DNA of 64,000 nucleotides from Brachypodium distachyon (taxonomy: Eukaryota > Streptophyta > Magnoliopsida > Poales > Poaceae). Within the stretch, counting starts at the first letter, position 1. The number at the start of each line of letters is the position of its first letter. This document shows positions 1 to 8,700 of the stretch, in pieces. Below the pieces are notes generated by a model. The model saw only the letters and a list, made by a program, of their open reading frames with translations, did no database searches and was not told the origin of the DNA. Both the position numbers and the translations under genes were made by a program. The stretch is from positions 51,598,914 through 51,662,913 of the forward strand of contig NC_016132.3 of assembly GCF_000005505.3 (NCBI RefSeq), read 5' to 3'.

Positions 1-692
1 CTTGAAGGCCCCGCCGTCCGCCGGGCAGGCTTACCCCACAGGCATCCTCTGGCGCCGGCGAGGGGAGAGGAGGGCTGGAGGAGTGGGGGCAACGGCTAGG
101 GTTCCGCCCGAGCCGCCGCAAGAGCGACACGGGCGTTGCGAGACATCTAATTGTGATTACTGATACTCCATACTACTTGACTCGCTTGCTTATGCGGCTA
201 TTTCTCATTTAAAAAATGGATGTGCCTATTTCTAAGTCGCTTGTTTTTTAAGAAATGAGCCTTACATATCAATCGACGTTTCGGAACAGTTGAATTAAGA
301 TCTGAGGGTCAAATCTCCACTCTCTCATCTCTCGCTTGTTATCGTTGTCTAACATGTCGATTGATTTCTAATTAAAAAACATACTACTTATCAATAGCAA
401 AACCATTCAAAAATACGGAGTAGATCTAAGATGTAATTGATGAATCAAATCTGTTGGATTAAGATTTGAGATTCATCACCGCTTTCTTCTCTCCCACGTC
501 ATATTGTAGATTAAAATATTGCTGATTGTGCTTGGAGATGGTTTGTTTCATTGTTCTAGGACAAAAGAGCACATGTGGCAACCCTTATCTGTAATGAAAG
601 CAAAATTAGTGTCCAGCCAACAGCTACACCAGGCCCAGACGCTCGAATTCGGAGGCCTGAGCCAGGCTAAACAAGTTATGGTGTCAGACCCA
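1..692. other. Intergenic sequence, GC-rich at the left edge
   Basis: The first 150 bases are GC-rich and CpG-rich, as in grass first exons or promoters, so a gene may lie just outside the window. No convincing coding frame is visible. The remainder to the first MITE is AT-rich with no feature I can name. Confidence 0.4.
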
Positions 693-694
693 TA

Positions 695-900
695 CTTCCT
701 CCTTTTCATAAAAAATAGCGTCCACGTTTTTCGAGGTCGAACTTTGACCAACGATTAGACCAATTGTATGTAGATAATGTGTTACAATTTTTATATCGTT
801 GGAAAGGTTTTTGAAATACCGATCCAATGATATAATTTTTGCGACACATAAACCTTAAATCATCAGTCTAATTATATCATTCTTTGTGAAATGGAAGGAG
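695..900. mobile_element. Stowaway-type MITE
   Basis: A short element without coding capacity. The ends are inverted: the left reads CTTCCTCCTTTTCATAAA and the right, reversed, reads CTCCTTCCATTTCACAAAG. It is flanked by TA on both sides (693-694 and 901-902), the target duplication of Tc1/mariner-type Stowaway elements. At about 206 bp it is longer than the other Stowaways in this window. Confidence 0.7.
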
Positions 901-1062
901 TATTCCTCAGCCATCAACAAACAACGTTCAGGCAGAGAGAGATGCAAACCAAACAGGCCCTTAAAGTCTGGGCACAGGAAGACGGGAGCTGGGCAAACCA
1001 AAGGAAGAACAAAAAACGGGGGCATCTATGCATTAAAAAGAAAGCCTGGCAGAGTGGAGTGG

Positions 1063-1334
1063 GAGTAGAAGACTAGAACTCTAGAAGGAAGGGGAGAGGC
1101 AAGACCACGAGAGACCACGAAAGTGAGAGGGTGGTACACTGGGGTTTGGGGGAGAGAGAGATGGAGTGAGGAACAGAGTAAGGGAGAGATCGAGGGAGGG
1201 CGGGAGGGCAGGGAGAGATCGAGGGAGGGAGACTCGGTTGGCCTCCGCAGACAAGCTCGCTGCTCATCTTCTCTGCTTGTCCGGCTATCCGAAGTTCCTG
1301 AAAGGAAATCTCTTTCATCTAGGTATTATCTGCG
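1063..1334 (+). other. Possible non-coding first exon of the downstream NLR
   Basis: A purine-rich then CT-rich block with no good reading frame ends in a strong donor-like sequence (CTGCG then GTAAGC, at about 1335). Acceptor-like CAG sites lie at 2820-2823 and 2874-2876, just before the NLR start codon. This would make the nested retroelements at 1.7-2.4 kb part of a 5' UTR intron. This is inference from splice-like sequence only. Confidence 0.25.
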
Positions 1335-1730
1335 GTAAGCACCTATTTACCCGGTAAAGGAAGCAATTGGCCAATGAATTTAATTTCCGGAATCCAGTTA
1401 AGTTCGTCCCCAATCCAGTTCAACCTCCACTTCTTCTTCTTTTTTTTTTGCGAACTTTTCAACCTCCACTTCTGTTTGGCTGCACATGAGTTATTTTGTC
1501 TTCTGAAGGGCATTGGGCTGCGCTGCCTTTCCTTCTAGATTAGACGAAAATTGTTACTGTACATGGTTGCAAAGGGCATTGGAGTGGTAGGGTAGCTTTT
1601 CATTATTGGGTGGGGCAGGCAAATACATTGCGGTTCTAATTTTTCTAATTTTTTGAGAATTTCTACTAATACAAAAAGGATTTTAAAATTATTGGGTGGG
1701 GCACGCCACACCCAAACACCTGGCTAGGTT

Positions 1731-1894
1731 TTTTTTTTACTTTAAACTGTAAGAGCTGCGTGATTGCAGTCCGACAGTATATAGATATATAATTTTTACA
1801 AAGTGAGACACCGAATTGCGACCTTCGAGGATCGAACTCTGGTGGGCTGCCAGCACACCTGGCTGGCTGACCACCAAAGCTATGCTTGGTTCTC
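1731..1894 (-). mobile_element. tRNA-derived SINE, copy A, with 16-bp target duplication
   Basis: On the minus strand this element carries a pol III B-box-like GAGTTCGATCCTC about 60 bases into the element and ends in a poly(A) run. It is flanked by a perfect direct repeat, AACACCTGGCTAGGTT, at 1715-1730 and 1895-1910, as made by LINE-driven insertion. No protein is encoded. A second copy of the same family lies in the opposite orientation about 230 bases to the right. Confidence 0.8.
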
Positions 1895-1910
1895 AACACC
1901 TGGCTAGGTT

Positions 1911-2420
1911 CGCCACTGGGTCTCCACGGAACCGAGACAAAGGCCAACCCAAGAGGCCGCTGAGAAAAGGCGGTTGAAAGCCTCCATAACGATGACGAAC
2001 AACATCGGAGAGAGGGAATTGCCCTTCCGTAATCCACGCCGATGGATAATCTCCCTGGTGGTGCGACCATTGATGATGATGCCCGTGCTAGAGGTGGAGA
2101 GGAGGAGAGAAATAGTGTTGGAAGCATAGATTGGGTGGTCAGCCAGAGAGGTGTGCTGGGCCCACCAGAGTTCGATCCTCAGGTCGCACTTTGGTGTCTA
2201 ACTTTATAAAAATTGTATATCTATATACTGTTCGGAATGCAATCGCGCAGCTCTTAAGGTTAAGTAAAAAAAATGTGCCCGAAGCCCAGGTACCAAATGA
2301 GATCAAGGAGAAATGCCCGAGAGACCGAATCGAACTCTAGGGCGATGTCCAACTTGAAGAGCATTGAAGGTTGCTTCGACTGGTGAAGCTTTGTTTATAG
2401 AAGGGCCCTTCGAAGTTGCT
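1911..2420 (-). pseudogene. LINE (L1-type) reverse transcriptase fragment, split by a SINE
   Basis: Read on the minus strand, about 2420-2275 encodes a stretch containing KLDIALEFDSVS and YLGFG. About 2128-1911 encodes one containing TTREIIHRRGLRKGNSLSP and VIVMEAFNRLFSA. These match adjacent blocks of plant L1-type reverse transcriptase: the KLDI.KAFDSV block with its catalytic Asp, then the GLRQGD.LSP block. A plus-strand SINE sits exactly between them. Only a remnant of a few hundred bases remains, with no intact frame, so it is not functional. Confidence 0.75.
2121..2273 (+). mobile_element. tRNA-derived SINE, copy B, inside the LINE fragment
   Basis: Same family as the element at 1731-1894 but in the opposite orientation. 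It shares the start AGCATAG..GGTGGTCAGCC, the B-box-like GAGTTCGATCCTC and the tail CGCAGCTCTTA followed by poly(A). It interrupts the reverse transcriptase fragment. I could not find a clean target duplication. Confidence 0.7.
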
Positions 2421-2424
2421 TCCG

Positions 2425-2886
2425 AGGGTATGCCTATTTGTGTAATAGGCTAATAGCACCCATCTGGTATCCATCTCCATAAGAAACTACCTTGTGTGCT
2501 CCGCTCGATGTTACCTTTTTTTTTGTTGAGGAAAGGCTCAATGTTACCTCGTGAAGCTTTGTCTACAAAAAGGCAAAAATTCTCATAAATATAGTCTTCA
2601 GAATATATATATATTCAGTTCTCTTCTTTCATGAAACATTAATAAATTTTGTTCACTTAATTTGGAGACTGTTTTAAGTTCGAACTTGTTTAAAAAATGC
2701 CAAAGAACATCAATCATATGTAGAGCTAGATTATCAAGAGATGGACATTTGCGCTACTTCTATTTGACAACAAAAATTGCACCATTGACTAGTTAACCAT
2801 TTAAGAATTTGTCTGACATGCAGGTGCTCGAGTTGATTGCTTGTCCAGACTTAACCTAGCATTGGGCTGATAACAGGTGGGGGGCC
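2425..2886. other. Upstream region of the NLR gene
   Basis: AT-rich sequence with two acceptor-like CAG sites (2820-2823 and 2874-2876) close to the NLR start codon. No clear TATA box or other gene is visible. Confidence 0.3.
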
Positions 2887-5658
2887 ATGGCATCCTACTT
2901 CTGTTTTAGGAAACCAATGCGACCTATTCCCAGTTTTGCTATACCACAATATCAGATACCACGATATCAGATATCATGTCAAGATATGCTTTGCCTGGTT
3001 CTGCGTCCAGAAGGCGAAGTGGTTGTCATAGAGGGCATTGGTGGCTCGGGAAAGACATGGGCGGCAAAAGCTGCATTTGAAACATCAAAGAACTCAAATC
3101 GCTTTGAAGACTATATCTGGGTTTCATTGTCTAGAAGTTGTAGTCTGAGGCGGTGCATCGAGAAGATAGCGACATGTCTTTCAATTGAAATTGGAGAGGA
3201 ATTGTTATCATCAAGAATTGCGGTCATGATCAAGGAGCATCTCGCAAGACGGAAGTTCTTGTTGGTTCTCGATAATGCTTATTTTGTCGAGGAAAACATC
3301 TTATCGCACTTGGGGATTCCTCATCCTCGAGAGCAGGGTTTTGGCTCAAAGGTCATTGTGACCACAAGAACTGCGAGGGCACTGTCAGTCATGGAGCCAG
3401 CTACAGTTATACTGCCACAACCTCTCACCTATGAGGCCTCACATGACCTACTGCGCGAGAAGCTTGGCAAAGATATTGATCTAGAATTAATTGACAACTG
3501 CTTTGGCATGCCATTGTCAATTATCTTACTGGCCGGAGCACTGTGTGATGCGCCTACACATGAGGAATTCCACAAGTTAATTAGTGCAGCTCATGTGGCT
3601 CAAGGACCTAAGGTGTCAGTGTTCAACACAATGACTCGCCTTGTAAATTTTGGTTACCGTCAGCTTCCTAGTGATACTGCTAGGCACTGCTTCCTATACT
3701 GCTTGCTCTTCCCTGACGATGAAGCAATTTCTGTCAAAGACTTGATCTTTTTCTGGAAGCTAGACAGTATGATTCAAGAAGCTCAAGATTTCCATGAGGC
3801 TGACTGTGTCGGTAAGGAAATTATTCATGTGCTTGTAAAGCATGGTTTAATTCATTTCGAGGATAATGATCATATCCGCATGCATGATGTAATTAGAGAG
3901 ACGGTATCACAACTTGGACGGGACAATGGCTATGTGGAACAGCCTGAAAGGTACTTTGACAATGAAGTTCGATTTGAGTATCTTGCCAAGTTGGGCGGAA
4001 GAATTTCCTTGATGAACACAATAAAGAAAGAACTTCGATTTGAGTGCATTGCCAAGTTGGGCAGAAGAATTTCCTTGATGAACACAATAAAGGAAGAACT
4101 TTATCCAAGTCCTGAGTGCTTTTCTACTTCGACACTACTTTTAAGAGGAAACCGCCATATGAGAACTATATCGGAAGAAATTTTTTCGCGTCTGGGAATG
4201 CTTAGAGTGCTGGACCTGTCGTTTACTGGAATCGCAATCCTACCCCGATCTATTTCTTATTTGTTTTATCTCCGGTTGCTGCTACTAGTTGGATGTGGAC
4301 ACTTGGAGAAAATTCAGCACATAGGCTCGCTGGAGATGCTTGAGGTACTTAATGCATCAGGCTGTGGCTCTCTTAAAAGGGTAGAATGTGGATCATTTGA
4401 CCATATGAGGTTGCTCAAGATCCTTGACCTTTCCAGGACTTCTATTGAACACTTGCCATCTCTAGCTGCCTCCATGGAGCTTCACCAACTGTTACTACAA
4501 GATTGCCCATATCTCGAGTCTGAGCAAACTACAGAAACAAATGCCAAGTTCTGTGTTACAAATTTTATCAAGTTCCCTTATGGAGTTTCAAAATCAGGTG
4601 CAGTAAGGAACCTACAGCTAGGGGCAAGCAAAGACCTGGTGGATTGGATGGCCATGCTTTGGTTACCTTCTGGACTGACTTTTGAGTTGTCTGACAGATT
4701 TGGCACGATGGTCTCTCAAGATGTTAACCAGAACAACAAAACATACATTCACGCAAGTCACCCCAACTTTGTTCAGTCTCTGGATAAAGATTCTCCACTA
4801 TGGTTAAACTGCCTTCGTAAGTTTCACATAGTTATGTCCCCTTTAAAGTATGATGATCAAACCCTGGATAATGTCCTCGGAACTGTGAGGACAAAGTTCT
4901 CTTCCGTCGACACGCATTCCGGTGATTTTGATAGGTTTCTGGAGATAAACTGTGTCAACATGCCTAATGGTATCGAGGGTATTCTTAGTCATGCTGAGTT
5001 GATATCACTAAAGGGAGTAACAGCAACAGATCAAGTATTGAATCTGAATACTGGAAGACTGACAGCAGCACGAGAACTTTGGATAGAAAACTGTCACCAA
5101 CTTGAGAATCTTTTCTTACTGGAAGAAGTACATGGATCACACGAACTGGGCACATTGCAGAATATATGGATCTCCAACATGGACAATTTAGGATACTTCT
5201 GCCTAGAGATGAAAGATTTGACTAGTTTCAGTTATCTGAAGCATGTGCTCCTTGATTGCTGCCCAAAGCTCAACTTCCTCTTTCCTTCATCACTACGCAT
5301 GCCAAATCTCTGTAGTCTACATATAAGGTTCTGTGATAGCTTGGAGAGGGTGTTTGACGAATCGGTAGTTGCAGAATATGCTCTTCCAGGGTTACAGTCA
5401 CTGCAACTGTGGGAGCTTCCTGAGCTTAGCTGCATCTGTGGAGGGGTATTGCCATCTCTCAAGGACTTGAAGGTGAGAGGTTGTGCAAAACTGAAGAAAA
5501 TTCCCATTGGCGTGACTGAAAATAACCCATTTTTCACAAAAGTAATAGGGGAAATGCAGTGGTGGAATAATTTGGTATGGGACGACGAAGATATCAAGCG
5601 TTGGATGCTGTTTAGAAACTGGGGGCCCCTGGTACCACATTTTGCAACTGAAGGATGA
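2887..5658 (+). CDS. NB-ARC leucine-rich-repeat (NLR) immune receptor lacking a coiled-coil N terminus
   Basis: A 923-residue intronless protein of the plant NLR class, which detects pathogen effectors and triggers immunity in the cytoplasm. NB-ARC motifs are in order: P-loop GIGGSGKT (50-57), kinase-2 KFLLVLDN (123-130), RNBS-B GSKVIVTTR (153-161), GMPL (207-210), RNBS-D CFLYCLLFPDD (268-278) and RMHDVI (331-336). Irregular LRRs follow from about 410 to 880, and the end resembles RPS2-type receptors (WWNNLVWDDED). Only about 45 residues precede the P-loop, so the usual 130-170-residue coiled coil is missing; it could lie in an upstream exon I do not see, or be lost. Kinase-2 has Asn where the family has a second Asp (LDD). 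Residues 361-404 are a perfect-length 22-residue tandem duplication. The ATG (GGCCATGG) has good start context. Confidence 0.9.
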   Translation: MASYFCFRKPMRPIPSFAIPQYQIPRYQISCQDMLCLVLRPEGEVVVIEGIGGSGKTWAAKAAFETSKNSNRFEDYIWVSLSRSCSLRRCIEKIATCLSIEIGEELLSSRIAVMIKEHLARRKFLLVLDNAYFVEENILSHLGIPHPREQGFGSKVIVTTRTARALSVMEPATVILPQPLTYEASHDLLREKLGKDIDLELIDNCFGMPLSIILLAGALCDAPTHEEFHKLISAAHVAQGPKVSVFNTMTRLVNFGYRQLPSDTARHCFLYCLLFPDDEAISVKDLIFFWKLDSMIQEAQDFHEADCVGKEIIHVLVKHGLIHFEDNDHIRMHDVIRETVSQLGRDNGYVEQPERYFDNEVRFEYLAKLGGRISLMNTIKKELRFECIAKLGRRISLMNTIKEELYPSPECFSTSTLLLRGNRHMRTISEEIFSRLGMLRVLDLSFTGIAILPRSISYLFYLRLLLLVGCGHLEKIQHIGSLEMLEVLNASGCGSLKRVECGSFDHMRLLKILDLSRTSIEHLPSLAASMELHQLLLQDCPYLESEQTTETNAKFCVTNFIKFPYGVSKSGAVRNLQLGASKDLVDWMAMLWLPSGLTFELSDRFGTMVSQDVNQNNKTYIHASHPNFVQSLDKDSPLWLNCLRKFHIVMSPLKYDDQTLDNVLGTVRTKFSSVDTHSGDFDRFLEINCVNMPNGIEGILSHAELISLKGVTATDQVLNLNTGRLTAARELWIENCHQLENLFLLEEVHGSHELGTLQNIWISNMDNLGYFCLEMKDLTSFSYLKHVLLDCCPKLNFLFPSSLRMPNLCSLHIRFCDSLERVFDESVVAEYALPGLQSLQLWELPELSCICGGVLPSLKDLKVRGCAKLKKIPIGVTENNPFFTKVIGEMQWWNNLVWDDEDIKRWMLFRNWGPLVPHFATEG
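3967..4098 (+). repeat. In-frame 66-bp tandem duplication in the NLR
   Basis: Two head-to-tail 66-bp copies (3967-4032 and 4033-4098) differ at only a few bases. Each adds 22 residues ending in RISLMNTIK plus two charged residues. The unit covers the linker between the MHD motif and the first LRR. The high identity implies a recent duplication. Confidence 0.95.
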
Positions 5659-7082
5659 ACTTCATGCTATTTTAACTGTTTCTCAAATCGGCATTTTACT
5701 TTTGTTAGCCAGCGCAGTATGGATTCAGCATTTGATCAATTTGGATGCCAAATTGCCTGTGTACTGTTGTACCTGAAGCCTATGACGACGCAAAGCATTT
5801 TGAGTTAATTCCTGTAAACAATCAAAACCTAGGGATTGCCATCCTAAATAAGTGACGATAATATACTGCAACTCCGTCTTCCTGAGGGTTGGATCACGGG
5901 GGCTCCGTGAGATTGTTCCAAAAACTGTTGTTATTTGAAATTTACTCTTATCTTTTAATACTTACGTGAGTCATATGCCACAATCAGTAAGCATTGTAGG
6001 AAATAATTAGTGACAAACAGATCAAAAGAAAGGAAAACATGCAAAACATCACAAGACACATTATACCCCTGATCTCATCTGACACTTCTCATCATTCAAT
6101 TTTGCTCCTTAATTAAAAAAAATCAACAAATATTACAAAGGTTTTAGCATGGTGAGTTCTACCATTGCATTTCAGTGGATACTTTTAAAAATCAACAAAG
6201 AGCACTCTCAGTTACAATTATATCATAATACACACTGCAACACCACTATATCTCCTCACTTTTGTTGATTTTCTATGCATTGTCCACTTCAAAAGATTCG
6301 ATATTTGCTGATTTCCTATCAACTGAGCTTCAAGAGGTTCAGTATCCTCTCGGCCTACAAGAAAACAAACTCATACGTAACTGATTGGTACAAGAAAATG
6401 AATTAAACCCGACAAGCTATATCAACATGAATGCAAATTGTGATCTTTTGCACAAACCTACAATAGAGTGACAAAATAAGTGCAAACCATCAGCGCTGGA
6501 ACAACTTCTCCGTATACAGGCAAGGATTTCATATTTTACTTATATGTACAGATAAATAGCATCATTAGCCAAACTAGATAGTGGGGGATTCAGAATTTGC
6601 CTACATTTATCAAGAACAACCGAAGCTGCCTTTTTATGCCAAGCTAAAGAACAATCTAGATTTAGCAAGCATAAATAATTATGGTTAGGTGATCAAATGA
6701 TGTTACAGAAAAGTTTGCATCCTCAAACAATAGTGATCAAACAAATATTAACGAGATACTTTTTAATATAGGAATTTGAAAAAAGCAACTTTGAATTGAT
6801 ACTTTCTTAAAAGTAAATATAGCATAAACTATTCACCCAGAGGTATTTCACAATATATTTTCCTTAAAGTAAAATAGGGCAATAAGGATAGTATTTTACG
6901 CTTGTGCTGGTTACCATCCTTACACTAATCTTTTCCTACATCTTTAATCTACAATAGCTGTGTAAAATTCGGAAACAGGTACATAAGAGGTAAGGTTAAA
7001 AGGTATACTTAGTACTGGCAGTTGTTCAGGTTTTCAGTCTTAACAGTGCAGAAGGCAGCAATCACCGCAACTCAAAAGATTT
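5659..7082. other. AT-rich region after the NLR; one weak minus-strand exon candidate
   Basis: No open frame of note. The first few hundred bases should hold the NLR 3' UTR. On the minus strand an acceptor-like TTGTAG precedes a short frame at 6354-6319 (AERILNLLKLS then stop). It could be the last exon of a minus-strand gene whose start may be at 8163, but the link is speculative. Confidence 0.25.
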
Positions 7083-7540
7083 TTGTATCAGCATATCTAT
7101 GATTGGTTCCGTGATTACTCTGAACACGGGATTCGCTCACATTGTTGCAAACAAAAATATTTCCAGAAGTTTAAGCCGCCGACAACTCCAGAAGGACTTC
7201 GACACTTTCACAATCTTTGTCCATTGGAGACTTTGGAAAGAGTGCAACGCCAGAATTTTCCAACACGAAGCAGCCACTGTGGAGCGAGTAGCTGAGCTGA
7301 TCATTGAGGATCTCCGCGCCTGAAAAGCTGCTGGATGTATTGAGGCCTTCTGATTTGTCCTTCTTTGTAGCTTGTTTGCCGTCAGATGTTGTGTGTTTAA
7401 GATGTTACGGCGGCAAGTTGTGTTTTCAGTGGTGGTGTCTGTAACAGGTGTTTTGCCCTGTTCCTTGTAGGCATCGCCTACTCTGGTTTCTCCCTGTACT
7501 CTGCCTTTCTTTCTTAATAAAAGTACGGTCTCCAGCCCTT
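7083..7540 (+). mobile_element. 5'-truncated LINE: C-terminal end and 3' UTR
   Basis: A frame at about 7099-7323 encodes the C-terminal tail typical of plant L1-type ORF2, including FVHWRLWKECNARIFQ and ERVAELIIEDLRA, then a stop. It is followed by a T/G-rich 3' UTR ending in TTCTTAATAAAAGTACGG. Everything upstream (endonuclease, reverse transcriptase) is absent, as expected from incomplete reverse transcription. The last ~80 residues cannot be active alone. Confidence 0.7.
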
Positions 7541-7791
7541 CGACAATGCCTGTGAGTTGCATTGCTCAGGAAACACAGAGGTCAATAAAAGGAGGTAAGC
7601 AATCAAATAAGCACGTGCGTAGAAGCCGATTTTAGTAATCTGACACCCTTCCAAGACATAGTGCAGGGTTAAAGTAGACGATGAGACTAGAAACTGAACA
7701 TAAGTAAAGTATTCCAAGAACAGTATATTAAGTACAGCACTGCTAACTAATGGAGACATGGAAACTGAAAAACCTAGAGCTACATTAGCTA

Positions 7792-7903
7792 CTCCCTCCG
7801 ACCGGTATTACTTGTCTCAAATTTGCCCAAATACGGATGTATCTATGTGTAAAAGCGTCTAGATACCTGTAATATTTCGACAAGTAATTCCGACCGGAGG
7901 GAG
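7792..7903. mobile_element. Stowaway MITE
   Basis: A 112-bp element with inverted ends (CTCCCTCCGACCGG at left, CCGGTCGGAATTACTTG-type complement at right), flanked by TA at 7790-7791 and 7904-7905. Its interior (TGTATCTA, CTAGATACCTGTAATATTTCGACAA) is close to the elements at 37142 and 63267, so these three form one family. Confidence 0.9.
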
Positions 7904-8091
7904 TATTCAATTTGGACCGCATGAAAACAGTAATAAAGCTAGAGACATGGAACATAGATCACAATTCATGAAATTCATAAGCACTAGTAACTAAACATTA
8001 ATGTCCCTGCAACGTACATGGATTCTTGGCTGAATAAAGCTTGAAAAGGATCAAAGAACGATCAATGACAACGTCTGAAACGATGTTCATG

Positions 8092-8163
8092 TTAGTACTT
8101 GATGTTGGTCTGGACGGCAGTGTAGTGTTCCACTGATCTGGCCGGCACTTCCGTATCCTCCAT
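8092..8163 (-). other. Possible short coding exon on the minus strand
   Basis: On the minus strand an acceptor-like TTTCTTCAG is followed directly by ATG and a 23-codon frame (MEDTEVPARSVEHYTAVQTN..). The frame stops soon after a possible GT donor in AAGTACTAA. A GC-rich block upstream at about 8340-8560 could be a 5' UTR exon. The codons look grass-like, but I recognise no family and the length is too short to be sure. Confidence 0.25.
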
Positions 8164-8700
8164 CTGAAGAAATGTCTACATTAGCAAGAGAACCGCAAAA
8201 CCACCAACCTGGGTTTTATATACTGAATTTTTGCCAAGGGAAGTGCCGAGACAAACAATTCCTAATTAACCAATGGCACTGCGACCAACCAACAGCCCAG
8301 GCGCAAAGAATTCCTAATTAAGAAGTCTATGTTTGTTGCAGTAGAGAAGGAGAAGAAAAACAGATCTCGATGTCTCGTCGCTGCCGCTGGAGAGGAGGCG
8401 TCGCCGGAGCCAGCGCCACACACAGCGGGAGGAGGAGGAATGTACGGATAGCTGGGGAATGACGGGTCGCCGGAGAAGGACTGGCCACCGGGGAGGCGGG
8501 GATGGAGGAGTTTCTCCGGCACCGCCACTCCGCCGCCGGGATGCCGCCGCCGCTCGGCTCGTGAAGAAACGGTGCGGACGGACTGACAGAGTATTCTTTT
8601 TTTTCCTTTTTTTTTCTAGCGAGCGAGTGCATCGAGTCCACGACCTACTGCGGTGGTTGTGCCACATAATTATTTGCGTCCCTTCGTAGCCACGTGTTTG
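8164..8700 (-). other. GC-rich block, possible promoter and 5' UTR of a minus-strand transcript
   Basis: High GC and CpG content at about 8380-8570, with frames open in several phases as expected from composition alone. No family is recognisable. The motif ATTCCTAATTAA occurs twice (about 8260 and 8310). Confidence 0.25.
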
